Shown one piece after another: positions 1 through 9,708 of a stretch of 34,943 nt of DNA. Source of the stretch: Neurospora tetrasperma FGSC 2508 (taxonomy: Eukaryota; Ascomycota; Sordariomycetes; Sordariales; Sordariaceae); NCBI RefSeq assembly GCF_000213175.1, contig NW_009799179.1, positions 3,096,768 to 3,131,710 of the forward strand. The letters run 5' to 3'. The first letter of the stretch is position 1. Each line of letters starts with the position of its first letter. Both the position numbers and the translations under genes were made by a program. Below the pieces are notes generated by a model that ran no database searches, had not been told where the DNA came from, and saw only the letters and a list, made by a program, of their open reading frames with translations.

Positions 1-101
1 CCCCCCCCCCCCCCCCCCCCCCCCGGGTTTTTGGAAAAATGGAGTGCCTCGGCCCCCCCCCCCCCCCCCCGGCGGTTTTGGCAGACATGGAGTGCCTCGG
101 C
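1..101. repeat. Poly-C tandem repeat, two units
   Basis: Two runs of C (24 nt at 1-24 and 18 nt at 53-70) are each followed by a T-rich stretch and then the same 15-mer, ATGGAGTGCCTCGGC, at 39-53 and 87-101. The period is 48 nt, so this is an imperfect tandem repeat whose unit starts with a C run. Such tracts could form i-motif or G-rich structures on the two strands. The first run touches the window edge, so its true length is unknown, and homopolymers of this length are also prone to sequencing error. Confidence 0.7.
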
Positions 102-890
102 ACACTGCGCTGCAGGCGGTTGCCGCTTTTCAGGACCCTGGCCCAGTCGAGGGCTCGGTGGCCTGTGCGTCCCCTTCACAGCGGCAACCCGAAGCAAGCA
201 GTAACAGCTCATCACCCGATTTCCAATTGCAAATTGTTGGCTGCGTTCAAAGACTGTGACGTTGGGTCCAATCTTGCATCCTGTGAAAGCAACCCTGATA
301 TCTTACCTCTACCTCTGCAGACCGACTTTTCCGTTGTCAGTACTCTTCACCTCTGATAACTCAGTCGTCACCTCGCAACCGACATAGGTACGACACCTGC
401 AACGACCTAGGCAACTTGGGAAGTCCGTCCTTATCAAAGTCCCTTGTTGCCGCGATAAGCCTCTCCCACACGTTGTGGAGCCTTGTCTCGCCAGCCCCCC
501 CAGCGGCCGAACCGGGTGACAGCATATCCATGGTTTAACAAACACGAACAATTCAACCTACAAACTAGATATCGACGATTTCACCATCTACGACAGAATT
601 TGCGCGCTGCTCGAAATCAGATTGCCCGACATATCCCTCGGATTTGAGAATCGAAAAAAACAGATACGCCCAAGTCAACTGACCACATGAACTCCTCACA
701 AAACGACAGAGCTCGAATTCGTCATCACAGATAGCAACCCGATAACAGAATCTCGCGGCGAAATAACAACCAAACTCGGCCCATTGTGCTCCATCGCTTA
801 ATCGAAAGACGGTAAATCGTCCGTCAGCTGTGATACCAGAGGATTTCAAGAAGCCATATTTCCGGCTACACTTCGGACCATTCATTCACC
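102..890. other. Upstream region of the Rab4 gene, no gene seen
   Basis: About 790 bases with balanced composition and no open frame that reads like a protein. The frames at 309-551 and 565-885 on the minus strand are short, lack domain-like composition and run up to the Rab4 start, so I treat them as chance. The stretch probably holds the promoter and 5' leader of the Rab4 gene. I see no clear TATA box or other named site. Confidence 0.5.
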
Positions 891-2105
891 ATGACAAGAC
901 CTAGGCGGTCATCCGCTACGAGCGAGGAGAGCGCGGGGACTGGGAGAGAGCAGGTATTAAATTCAAGAGTGGGATTGCGTTAGCACCTCTATCTAACAGA
1001 CATTCTGGCCACAGGAACTGGGGAGCATGTACGATTACCTCGCAAAGATCATCCTCCTTGGGCCAAGCGGGTCAGGAAAGTAAGCATCTCTAACCCAATT
1101 CCACAACTCTGATCCCCATCTAACCGCTGAAACCCCAGATCCTGCCTCCTTCATCGCTTCGTGAAAAGCGAATGGCGCGTCCTCTCCTCCCAAACAATCG
1201 GCGTCGAATTCGCCTCCAAAATCATAAAAGTCGGCACCGGCGCCCGCCGGAAGCGCATCAAGCTACAACTCTGGGACACTGCCGGAACCGAGCGCTTCCG
1301 CTCCGTGTCTCGCTCCTACTACCGCGGCGCCGCTGGAGCCGTGCTCTGCTACGACATTACATCCCACAACAGCTTCTCCAACCTACAGCCCTTTCTCAAC
1401 GACGCCCGCGCGCTCGCCTCGCCGAACCTGAGTCTCATCCTGGTGGGGAACAAACTCGACCTAGCCGGGGGCGGCCATCCCGGTGACGAAGAGGACCTGC
1501 TCGGCCCGCTGCCGCCACCTACACCAAGCAGTATCAGCGCGCATAGCATTCCGTATACAATTAGTAGTGTGCATACGGGGAGCGCGGGCGTCAGCGTGGC
1601 TGGGACGCCGTTGCAAGCGGGGAGCTACGCTTCGTCTACTACATCTACCATCCGCCCGGGAGACAGTACGAGTACGAGTTACGGGTATGGACTCGGGTCG
1701 CAGCTACAAGCTACGGTGGCGCCGGATGGACGAGAGGTTTCGGCGGTAGACGCGAGTCGATGGGCAAGTATGGTCAATGTACCAGTGACGATGGAAGTCA
1801 GCGCCTTCAGCGGCGAGGGTGTTGACGAGGTGTTTGGGAGACTGGCGAGGATGATCTTGACCAAGATTGAGTTGGGCGAGATTGACCCAGACGATCCGAT
1901 GAGCGGGATTCAGTATGGCGATTATGGAGGTGGATGGAGCGGTGGTGCGAGCGATGGAGCAAGTATTAAAAGTTCCATGACCGGGGACGAACAGGGAACA
2001 AGAAATCGGAGGCGCAAGCCAAGGCGAGGAGTCCAGGGGTTGAGGGAGTGGGAGGAAGTCTTTACGCTCACCAGTGGCAGAAGGAGGAACAATGGTTGTT
2101 GTTGA
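891..2105 (+). CDS. rab4: Rab4-type small GTPase with a large insert
   Basis: Three exons, 891-953, 1015-1079 and 1139-2105, give about 364 residues. The second junction rebuilds the P-loop GPSGSGKS (residues 37-44). Further GTPase motifs are WDTAG (88-92), NKLD (147-150) and SAF near 260. The C-terminus ends NNGCC, a double-cysteine geranylgeranylation signal. The string SGIQYGD near the tail and the sequence TIGVEFASKII point to Rab4, which controls recycling from early endosomes. Two oddities: the catalytic glutamine after WDTAG is Thr93, and a low-complexity insert of about 89 residues (roughly 152-240, rich in S, T, G, P) separates NKLD from the next helix. Translation may instead start at Met26 (1027), as YDYLAKI is the usual Rab4 N-terminus. 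Both intron boundaries are inferred from GT..AG and frame. Confidence 0.88.
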
Positions 2106-3553
2106 ATCTGCATGGGTCGATGTTTTGGGTCGTCATTTTTCTGGGAGAAGGCGTTTTTTTTCCCAGCCTTGCCTATGATACCATATGCGTCTTGCTTTTT
2201 CTTTGGTCTCAACAATGGCACATCCCTCGTTTTGGGAAACAGCGGGGGGCATGTTGACAAGTCAGGGCTTTATTAAGGAGTGTGAAAATTGGCGTCGGCG
2301 GAGCGGTTTTCTTGAGCCTTTGTTTTGCATAGCCTACCATTGTATTGACTTGTAGATTATGACATTTTTTTTGTATTTTCAAGCCTGGCGTTTACTGCTT
2401 GTAGACTTCGACATTTGTACCAAGATTTTTACACATCTTTTCTCTACCATGTATGGAGAAAGCTGAGCGCTTGATAACGGATCTTGTGTTTCCGGAGTGC
2501 GCCCATCCGCCTCAACCGGGATGGTACTTCTCCGGGAACGGAACGATATAACTTTTGGTCTTCAAAGCCATACATAATATCCGCACCTGTGATATCGCGC
2601 CTAATACCGTGCGAATGCACCTCTCCCATTGTCACACCAGGGTCGATTGCAACAATGAGGGTCGAAAGTCTTTAAAGGGCTGGGGCCAAATGTTGCTGAA
2701 GCTGGCCGTAGCCGCGCCCACACGGTGGGGATTTAGCCTACTATGTGAATAGGGAAGCGGAAGGTCTCCCTCCGCGCTTCAGGGGTCTTGGGCCAAGACT
2801 TCTCTCACGTTATCAGATCTCTGGACTTTATACAGTCTCGGCGTGTTGTTATCGCAGACTTCATTCCTGTTCAGTTGAAGAATCACAGGTCATGGTCATC
2901 AAGATGAAGAGTTGACAATCCGTTTGAGAAGCGCACACCGTCATGATGTTTTGGGTCGGTTCAACAGCTACGGCATCTGCGGTTCATAGCATAACGATAC
3001 AGACACAAGATGCCTGACAGCTCCGAGAAGATATGCATATGTCAAGATGAAGCAGCCGCGTTGCAACAACGTCCCCGCTGTGCCTGCATCGCCAGCATGA
3101 TGGATGGATTTGTAGGTACGTACCACTCATAGTCTGGTGTTTAGGTTCATAGAGCGCTACAAGCGTCATGCTTAGTGGGGTGTTCAGGGGTTCTCATGCA
3201 GCTTGCAGCTGGTATTGTACCATTCGTTCCCTCGGGATGTCTTTCCCCGCCAACTTGCAGAGCTTCGTGAGGAGGATGAGATCGATGGGACTAACAGCCC
3301 ATCAAGGTACCCGGACAACTTGGCTAGGTACCTCTGCTCTACTATCCGAACATATCGCATCCTCGACTTAAATATGGGAAAACTGAGCTTTATTCTCTGA
3401 ATCAAGTGGTTCATCCTCAGCAGCATCTCTCCTCGTCAGTGTCCTGTCGTTTCTGTCTCTCTGGAAGCAGGACGGGAAATTGTTTGATACTCTTGTTATA
3501 ACACATCCCCTCCATCGATCCTCACTTTTCTACCTATACATTCCTTCTACAAC
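2106..3553. other. Intergenic region between Rab4 and beta-mannosidase genes
   Basis: About 1.4 kb with no convincing gene. The first part after the Rab4 stop is T-rich and should hold its 3' UTR. The last 150 bases are C/T-rich with short A/T patches, typical of a fungal promoter and leader, and end in CTACAAC before the mannosidase ATG. A 10-bp palindrome GGTACGTACC lies near 3116. Frames of 60-80 codons on both strands here overlap one another and show no recognisable composition. Confidence 0.5.
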
Positions 3554-6180
3554 ATGTCTCCTTGCTCCGTAATCCCTATCGACAAGGACTGGAGGTTCAA
3601 ACAAGCCGACAAGGAGCACAGCAAGTTCCTGCCCGTCGCCCAGTTCCCTACCAATGTCCACCTAGACCTCCTCCACCACGGCTTGATCCCCGATCCCTTT
3701 ATCGGCAAGAACGAGCTCGACGTTCAGTGGGTTGGCGAGGCCCAATGGACTTACAAGACTACCTTCAAAGGAGCCAGTGTTCCCAAGAATGGCAAAGCCG
3801 TCCTGGCCTTTGACGGTCTCGACACCTTCGCCACTGTCAAGCTCAACGGCAGCACTATCCTTGAGGCAGACAACATGTTCATCCCCGAGCGTGTTGAAGT
3901 TACGTCTTTGCTAAAAGAGGATGATAACGAGCTTGTCATTGACTTTGACAGTGCTTACCTCAGGGGGTGGAAGCTAGTTGAGAAATATCCCGATCACAAG
4001 TGGGGGTGCTGGAACGGTGATAACTCGAGACTGGCCGTGAGGAAAGCGCAGTATCACTGGGTGAGTTATCTCGGTCTGTAGCGTCTGGTCTTGGAAACAC
4101 TTTACTTACTAGTTGCATATAGGGATGGGATTGGGGCCCGACCCTACTGACCTGCGGTCCCTGGAGGCCAATTAACCTGGAGATCTTCGAGAGCAGGCTG
4201 GCAGATCTCAACATTCAGTCGACTGTTCCGGAGGACCTCAAGTCTGCCGATATCGAGGTTACTGCTGAGGTCGAGGGCAAGGCAGACAAGGTGCGGTTCG
4301 ATATTTCTCTCGATGGCACGCAAGTTGCTTCGGAAACTGTCCAAATCAGCTCTGACAAGGCCACGGCCTCTTTCACCCTTGAGAATCCTTCACTCTGGTA
4401 CCCTATTCGATATGGCAAACAACCCCTGTACCTGGTCAAGGCTACTCTTATTGCCGGTGATAGCGAGGAAGACAAAGTCAAGAAGAGGATCGGCTTGCGC
4501 AGAGCTGAGCTCATCCAGCGACCACTTAAGGGCCAGCCCGGCAAGAGCTTCTTCTTCCAAGTCAACAACATACCCCTTTACTGCGGTGGCAGCGACTGGA
4601 TTCCTGCCGACAACTTCATCCCTCGGATCACCAAGGAGAGATACTACGACTGGATCAAGCTTGTGGCCGACGGCAACCAGTTCATGATCCGCGTCTGGGG
4701 CGGCGGTATCTACGAAGAGCAAGCCTTTTACGACGCCTGCGACGAGCTCGGCATTCTCGTATGGCAAGACTTCATGTTCGGCTGCGGCAACTACCCTGCC
4801 TGGCCTGCCCTTCTCGAGTCCATCGAGCGCGAAGCCTACGAGAACGTCAAGCTTCTGCGTCACCACCCTTCCATCGTCATCTGGGCCGGAAACAACGAAG
4901 ACTACCAGTACCAGGAAAGCGTCAGCCTCACCTACAAGTACGAGGACAAGAACGCCGACAACTGGCTCAAGACCGACTTCCCCGCCCGCTACATCTACGA
5001 GAAGATCCTCCCCAACGTCTGCTCTGAGCTCATCCCATCCACTTACTACCATCCGGGCTCACCCTGGGGCGACGGTGTCGACACACACGACCCTACCGTG
5101 GGCGACATCCACCAGTGGAATGTGTGGCACGGCACCCAAGAAAAATGGCAAAACTTTGACAAGCTCGGCGGCCGCTTCGTGTCCGAGTTCGGCATGCAAG
5201 CCTTCCCCAACGTCAAGACCATTGACGCCTACCTGCCCCTCGGCAAGAGCGATCCTGATCGGTACCCTCAATCCTCAACCGTGGACTTCCGCAACAAAGC
5301 CGACGGGCATGAGCGGCGCATCGCGCTCTACCTAGTGGAAAACATGCGCTACGGACCGGACCCGCTCGAGCAGTTTGTGTATGCCACCCAGCTCATGCAG
5401 GGCGAGTGTCTGGCCTCAGCCTACCGGCTCTGGAAGCGGCAGTGGAAGGGCCCCGGCAGGGAGTACTGCGGCGGCGCGCTGGTGTGGCAGATCAACGACT
5501 GCTGGCCGGTCACGAGCTGGAGCATTGCCGACTATTATCTGCGACCCAAGATGGCCTATTTCACGGTCAAGAGGGAGATGGCGCCCGTGAGCATTGGTAT
5601 CACCAGGACGGAGCACCGCCACCCCAGGGATCGGTACACGCGCGTGAACGTGGATGTGAGCACCAAGGTGGAGGTGTGGGCAAGTAACCTGACGCTCGAG
5701 GACCTCGAGGTCGATTGTCTTGTGAAGGCGTGGGACGTCGAGACGGGCGAGCAGACGTTCAACGAGATGGTCGCCGAGCGAATCGCCCTCCCGGAGAACA
5801 GGTCGACGGAGATTGACGCCAGGGAGGTGCCCGTCATCGCGGGCGGTGGAAAGGACCAGGAGAAGCGCACGGTTGTGGCGGCGTACTTGTTTGATTGCGA
5901 TGGCAAGCAGGTTGCTAGGTATGTGAACTGGCCTGAACCGCTCAAGTATCTGCATTTGCAGAAGCCGAAGGAGCTTAAGGTGGTGCTGTCGGAGGATGGC
6001 ACGGCGGTGGAGATCAGCGCCGAGGTGCCGATCAAGGGTCTGGTGGTGGAGACGGAGGACGATTTGGTGGTGTTTGAGGATAACTTGGTTGATATTGTGC
6101 CGAACGAGGTGGTGAGGATTGGGGTCAAGGGGGCTACCAAGGAGACGAAGCTCGAGGCTAGATACTTGGGGATGTTATGA
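3554..6180 (+). CDS. Beta-mannosidase, GH2 family, intracellular type
   Basis: Two exons, 3554-4060 and 4123-6180, joined by a 62-nt intron (GTGAGT..ATAG), give about 854 residues. The junction restores AQYHWGWDWGPTLLTCG, a hallmark of GH2 beta-mannosidases. Domain order is an N-terminal jelly-roll sugar-binding domain, an immunoglobulin-like domain and a TIM barrel, then C-terminal beta domains. The acid/base is Glu428 in WAGNNEDYQ and the nucleophile is Glu524 in VSEFGMQAFP. The enzyme removes terminal beta-1,4-linked mannose from manno-oligosaccharides. No signal peptide is present, which fits the intracellular (MndB-like) clade that finishes degradation of imported mannobiose. I recall Neurospora naming such a gene gh2-1, but leave the symbol blank. 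Confidence 0.95.
4061..4122 (+). other. Intron of the beta-mannosidase gene
   Basis: It starts GTGAGT and ends CATATAG, is 62 nt long and lies in phase 0 between the codons for TGG and GGA. The unspliced reading meets a TAG stop soon after the donor. Removing it joins QYHW to GWDWGP, an invariant GH2 mannosidase motif, which makes this the best-supported intron of the window. Confidence 0.93.
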
Positions 6181-6447
6181 ACGGGACAAAGCGGGAAAAG
6201 AAATGTATTTTCAGAGGTGGATCATACCTAGATACATCTCACGGTGGTCACCTTTTATGTAAAATAGGAAGTACACGAAGTCGTCTCAATCACATAGACT
6301 TGCTTTCAGACTATATGCCTATGTATATATACAAGGAATGACCCGAACCTAAACGCCATCGCCAAAACCACTAAAAAAGAAAGAAGAAGCAAGAATTACA
6401 GTCCAATATTTTCCTTTCCTTTTTTGTCTTCACATCCGCCCCAGAAC

Positions 6448-7660
6448 TTAGCAGCAGCCAGACTCACCGCTAGCCTTGGCCTCTTTCAACTTCTTTTCAT
6501 CAACAGTAGTATCAAGACCACCCTCGACCTTCTCATTAGGGCCAGCAATGAGGATCTTAATAACCTCACCCTCCTTAACCTTCTTGAAAGCCTCCTCAGC
6601 ATTCTTGAAGGGAACAACGCCGTTGACGAGCTTCTTGACATCAACCTTGCCCTGCTCAACAAGCTGAATAGCCAGCCTGTAGTCACCGCTGCCGTAGCGG
6701 AACGAGCCGCTGGCCGTGACCTCCTTGATACAGAGCGCCATAATGGGGAAGGTGATGTTGTCCTTGCCCATACCGCCCTGGACGTAGTGGCCGCCCTGAC
6801 GGACGACGTGAAGTGCCGCCTGGATGGAGGGCTCGGCGCCGCTGGCGTCGATGACGGCGTCGGCACCCTCGCCAAGGTCGGCGGCCGCGATGATGTTGCG
6901 CGCGTTCTCCTCGGGCGACACCCGCTGCGAGAGGTAGGTGTGGGTGGCGGCGAACGACTTGGCGAACTCGAGCTTGGAGGGGACAATGTCGACCGAGACG
7001 ACCTTGGAGGCGCCGTAGGCCTTGGCAACGGCGGCGCAGAGGAGGCCGACGGGGCCGGCGCCCATGACGACCACGGTCTGGCCGGGCTGGATCTTGGCCT
7101 GCTTGGTGATGTGGACGGCGACAGCGAGGGGTTCGATCAGGGCACCCTCCTGGAGCGAGACGGTCTCGGGGAGCTTGTAGCAGAAGTCGGCGGGGGCGGT
7201 CCAGAAGCCGGTCAGGGTGCCGTCGTAAGGAGGGGTGGCGGCGAACCGCATTTCGGGGCAGAGGTTGTAGTGGCCGGAAAGGCAGTGGACGCAGCGGCGG
7301 CAGGGGTAGCCGGGCTCGAGGGCGACACGGTCGCCGACGGAAAGAGTCTTGACGGCATCGCCGACGGCAACAATGGTACCGGCGGACTCGTGGCCGAGAA
7401 CCATGGGGTCCTTCACAACAAAGTGGCCGATAGCGCCATGGAGCCAGTAGTGGACATCGGAGCCGCAGATGCCGGTGTAGTTGACGGCGACGAGTACGTC
7501 ATGGGGGGAGTTGATCTTGGGGACAGGCTTGTCCTGGAAGCAGACGTCGAGGGGCTTGTTAAGGACGAAGGAGAGGTTCTGGAGAGGGAGGAGTGATCAG
7601 TACTAGCTTCAGGGTGGAACAGGGTAAGGGGAAACTTACAGACTTGCCGTCGGTAGCCAT
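6448..7660 (-). CDS. xdh: NAD-dependent xylitol dehydrogenase
   Basis: Exon 1 (7660-7640) encodes MATDGKS; a 61-nt intron (7639-7579, GTAAGT..CCAG) follows, then exon 2 (7578-6448), giving 383 residues. It is a zinc medium-chain dehydrogenase that oxidises xylitol to D-xylulose in pentose use. Catalytic zinc ligands are Cys45 (GICGSD), His70 and Glu71. Structural zinc cysteines are 100, 103, 106 and 114. The Rossmann motif GAGPVG (180-185) is followed by an acidic Asp204, which selects NAD over NADP. From memory, characterised fungal homologues end near GPNEKV; this protein runs about 22 residues further and ends ESGCC. Related polyol dehydrogenases such as L-arabinitol dehydrogenase are the main alternative. 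Confidence 0.9.
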
Positions 7661-7812
7661 TTTGAAGATTTGTTTAGTGGTGATCAGGGGACAAGGGGCA
7701 CTATCTCTGTGGTGTTGTTGACGGAGGTGACCGAGGACAGAAGTTGGACGGAAAGACAAGATTGGAAGAGGAGAGCTACGAGGGAGGAAAAGATGGAGGG
7801 AACGGGGACAGG

Positions 7813-7820
7813 TTTAAATA
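7813..7820 (-). promoter_or_regulatory. TATA-like box of the xylitol dehydrogenase gene
   Basis: On the minus strand the sequence reads TATTTAAA, about 155 nt upstream of the start codon. Position and sequence fit a core promoter element, but fungal genes often lack a TATA box and the transcript start is unknown. Confidence 0.3.
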
Positions 7821-7872
7821 TGTCATCCTACCTATCATGATGTTAGTCTAACATGGCGGCTCGGAATCTTCT

Positions 7873-7879
7873 TTTACCC
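7873..7879 (-). promoter_or_regulatory. Possible XLR-1/XlnR binding site
   Basis: GGGTAAA on the minus strand matches the GGNTAAA pattern I recall for the xylanase regulator of Neurospora, and lies about 215 nt upstream of the xylitol dehydrogenase start. Xylose-metabolism genes are known targets of this regulator. A 7-mer like this occurs often by chance, so this is only a candidate. Confidence 0.25.
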
Positions 7880-9044
7880 AGGAATCCGGTTAGCTACCTA
7901 GCTATGGGGTCCAGAGTCCAGATTCCAACAACGACTGTACCTATGCCTTGATGCTCTGTCTGGTCTGGCCACCCCTCCTGCTAGTTCATCGTGCGTGTTG
8001 CCGCATCGAGGAGGATGGAGGCTTTGAATGGGTTGTCATACGCTAGTGCGTGGAGCTGTGGCCGTCCTGGCAGCAGGGAAAAAAAGTCCAAACTGTCAGA
8101 GATCATGCCAGGCGAGTAGTACGCAGGGCGGGGATTCGTTACCCAGCACCCGCCTCAATGAAGATTGTCAAGATGCAGCAGAGCGACGGGATGCATGGAA
8201 GCAGCTGTGTTGGAGTTGTGTTGGGAGATTGCAGCAAGCACATTGGACGCCCAATTACCTACGCCATGTCATTGACGCTGTCTGGTCTGTTTGTTAGTGA
8301 AAGCGTTCCCGGAGCTAGGGGTGCCCTGCAGCGGGTTCAGGGGGGTGGCCGAAACAGAACCCCACACTCCCCTCCGCTCCACGCAGCCGCATTCCCATAG
8401 CTCCACATCTTTCGACTTTATCCAAGGCATTTAACCGTGCCAATCACCGACGGAGCGCCTGTCCAACAGTATCCGCCGGCATGGGCCAGACATGATGAGT
8501 CGGGCTCGTCTGGGTAGGAATTGATATCAGGTGAGAGGCGGAAACTTTTGGGATAAACTGATAATAGGATGCTTGGTGATATCCAAAGCCGTTTGGGCGT
8601 GACCGCGTATTCGCGAGGCGAAGTCGGAAAACCGGAGGGATCAAGAGGACATTGTGGGCTGATAGGTAAGAGAAGAGTCGGGCTATTACATGCGGAACAA
8701 CCTAGGTCTCGGGAGTGTCCGCTGTAGCTCCAGGACATTGATATTGCGCAGCATTGCACGAGCTGGGCTTCAATATACTGGATGGGGGGCGGCGGGATGC
8801 AGGTTCTATATATTTAACATGATCTGCTTGCTGTACATCGTTGGCGGCAGGTTGACATTGCTATGGTGAAGACGTCTCCTTTCATCCCTTCTCGGGGATC
8901 ATTACACCGGGAAAGCGAGCGCTCTGTCATCCCATCAAAAGCTCACCCGGGCCGTTAATGCACAGCGGATAGCTCGGGAAACACATCTGCATCCAATGTA
9001 CACCAGATAAAAGGAAGCATTGCGAAAATAACAACGAAGTCCAC

Positions 9045-9049
9045 AAAAA
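9045..9049 (-). terminator. Pol III terminator of tRNA-Leu
   Basis: Five T residues on the minus strand, beginning 12 nt after the tRNA 3' end, match the usual RNA polymerase III stop signal. Confidence 0.75.
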
Positions 9050-9060
9050 GACAATAAGGT

Positions 9061-9169
9061 TGACAAGGGCGAGATTCGAACTCGCGCCTATTTCTAGACC
9101 AGGAAACTCGGGATGAGTGAATTCAGGTGGACCTGAACCTGGCGCCTTAGACCGCTCGGCCACCTTGCC
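9061..9169 (-). tRNA. tRNA-Leu, anticodon CAG, with intron
   Basis: Read on the minus strand, the 109-nt gene folds as a class II tRNA. The acceptor stem is GGCAAGG with CCTTGTC plus discriminator A. Box A reads GGCCGAGCGGT. The anticodon stem is CCAGG/CCTGG, and the T arm is GCGAG-TTCGAAT-CTCGC. The 13-nt variable arm has a short stem TCTA/TAGG. The anticodon CAG lies at 9135-9133. A 27-nt intron (9131-9105) sits one base 3' of the anticodon, the usual place for a nuclear tRNA intron. The mature tRNA is 82 nt and decodes CUG. All stems pair, with G-U at the second acceptor pair and at the outer variable-arm pair. Confidence 0.93.
9105..9131 (-). other. tRNA-Leu intron
   Basis: This 27-nt insert lies between positions 37 and 38 of the tRNA. 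Its first part contains ACCTGAA, the exact complement of TTCAGGT spanning the anticodon loop and first intron base. The pre-tRNA can therefore form the anticodon-intron helix typical of introns removed by the tRNA splicing endonuclease. Confidence 0.85.
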
Positions 9170-9708
9170 ATCGATATTGTATTTTCATCGTGACAGTGGC
9201 TTTTGAGGACATTATGGAAGATGCTCAGCATACACTAGGTAGTAGCCACCACATACATAGACTAGTACATAGCTGAGGTGGGGCCGGGCGGTTTTTGGCG
9301 GGGTTTAAACTCTCAGTTGAAAATGCCAAGATCGGGTATGTTACTGACGTCGGTGTTCTAGGGCTGGCGTGTCTAGAACTAGAGTTCCAACCGAATGGGT
9401 AAGCCAAGCATCACGAAACGGAACATCCCGTCTTCTTTTCTTTTACCATAGAAGTGACTGTGAGTGACAAGGTGGGTTAGGATTGAATCGATTGAATCGC
9501 AGTTGATGGGATTGGGAGTTTTGGTATCGTGAATGCCACTAACACTAGGGCAGGTATCCTACGCCTTCGGATACCCGATTATCATCTCTTTGAAACCAAC
9601 GGCCTGATGCACCATGTTTTGAGGCCCATAGCTTTTCGACTTGCCCTCGTCTCCCCTCTGAGGTCGCTCACCATCACCCATCATCACCTCTTCTTCACAA
9701 AATGCACC
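9170..9708. other. Intergenic region, tRNA to folylpolyglutamate synthase
   Basis: About 540 bases holding the promoter and leader of the downstream synthase. The last 100 bases are C/T-rich with several ATG triplets. One at 9702 is out of frame with the gene and overlaps the true start at 9709 by context; leaky scanning would be needed if the mRNA includes both. Nothing else is evident. Confidence 0.45.

Larger units (their letters stand above)
7661..9060. other. Intergenic region upstream of xylitol dehydrogenase
   Basis: About 1.4 kb between the xylitol dehydrogenase start and the tRNA. The part next to the gene (7661-7900) should be its promoter. The rest (8000-9060) has short overlapping frames without protein-like content, and I see no repeat or RNA gene in it. 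The last 20 bases contain the Pol III terminator of the tRNA. Confidence 0.5.

Noticed and set aside
565-885. 106-codon minus-strand gene upstream of Rab4
   Set aside because: No recognisable family, it overlaps the probable Rab4 promoter, and similar-length frames occur by chance here.
4390-5052. 220-codon minus-strand frame in beta-mannosidase
   Set aside because: Val/Leu/Asp-rich antisense shadow of a confirmed coding exon.
6424-7596. 390-codon plus-strand frame over xylitol dehydrogenase
   Set aside because: Shadow of the GC-rich third positions of the dehydrogenase; the composition is Gly/Ala/Asp/Val repeats without motifs.
8028-8400. Two overlapping small genes in the xylitol dehydrogenase/tRNA spacer
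   Set aside because: The frames overlap each other, lack motifs and have no supporting context.
9702-9704. ATG at 9702 as start of the first folylpolyglutamate synthase
   Set aside because: It is out of frame with exon 1; the ATG at 9709 reads MASSARTYN and joins exon 2 in phase.
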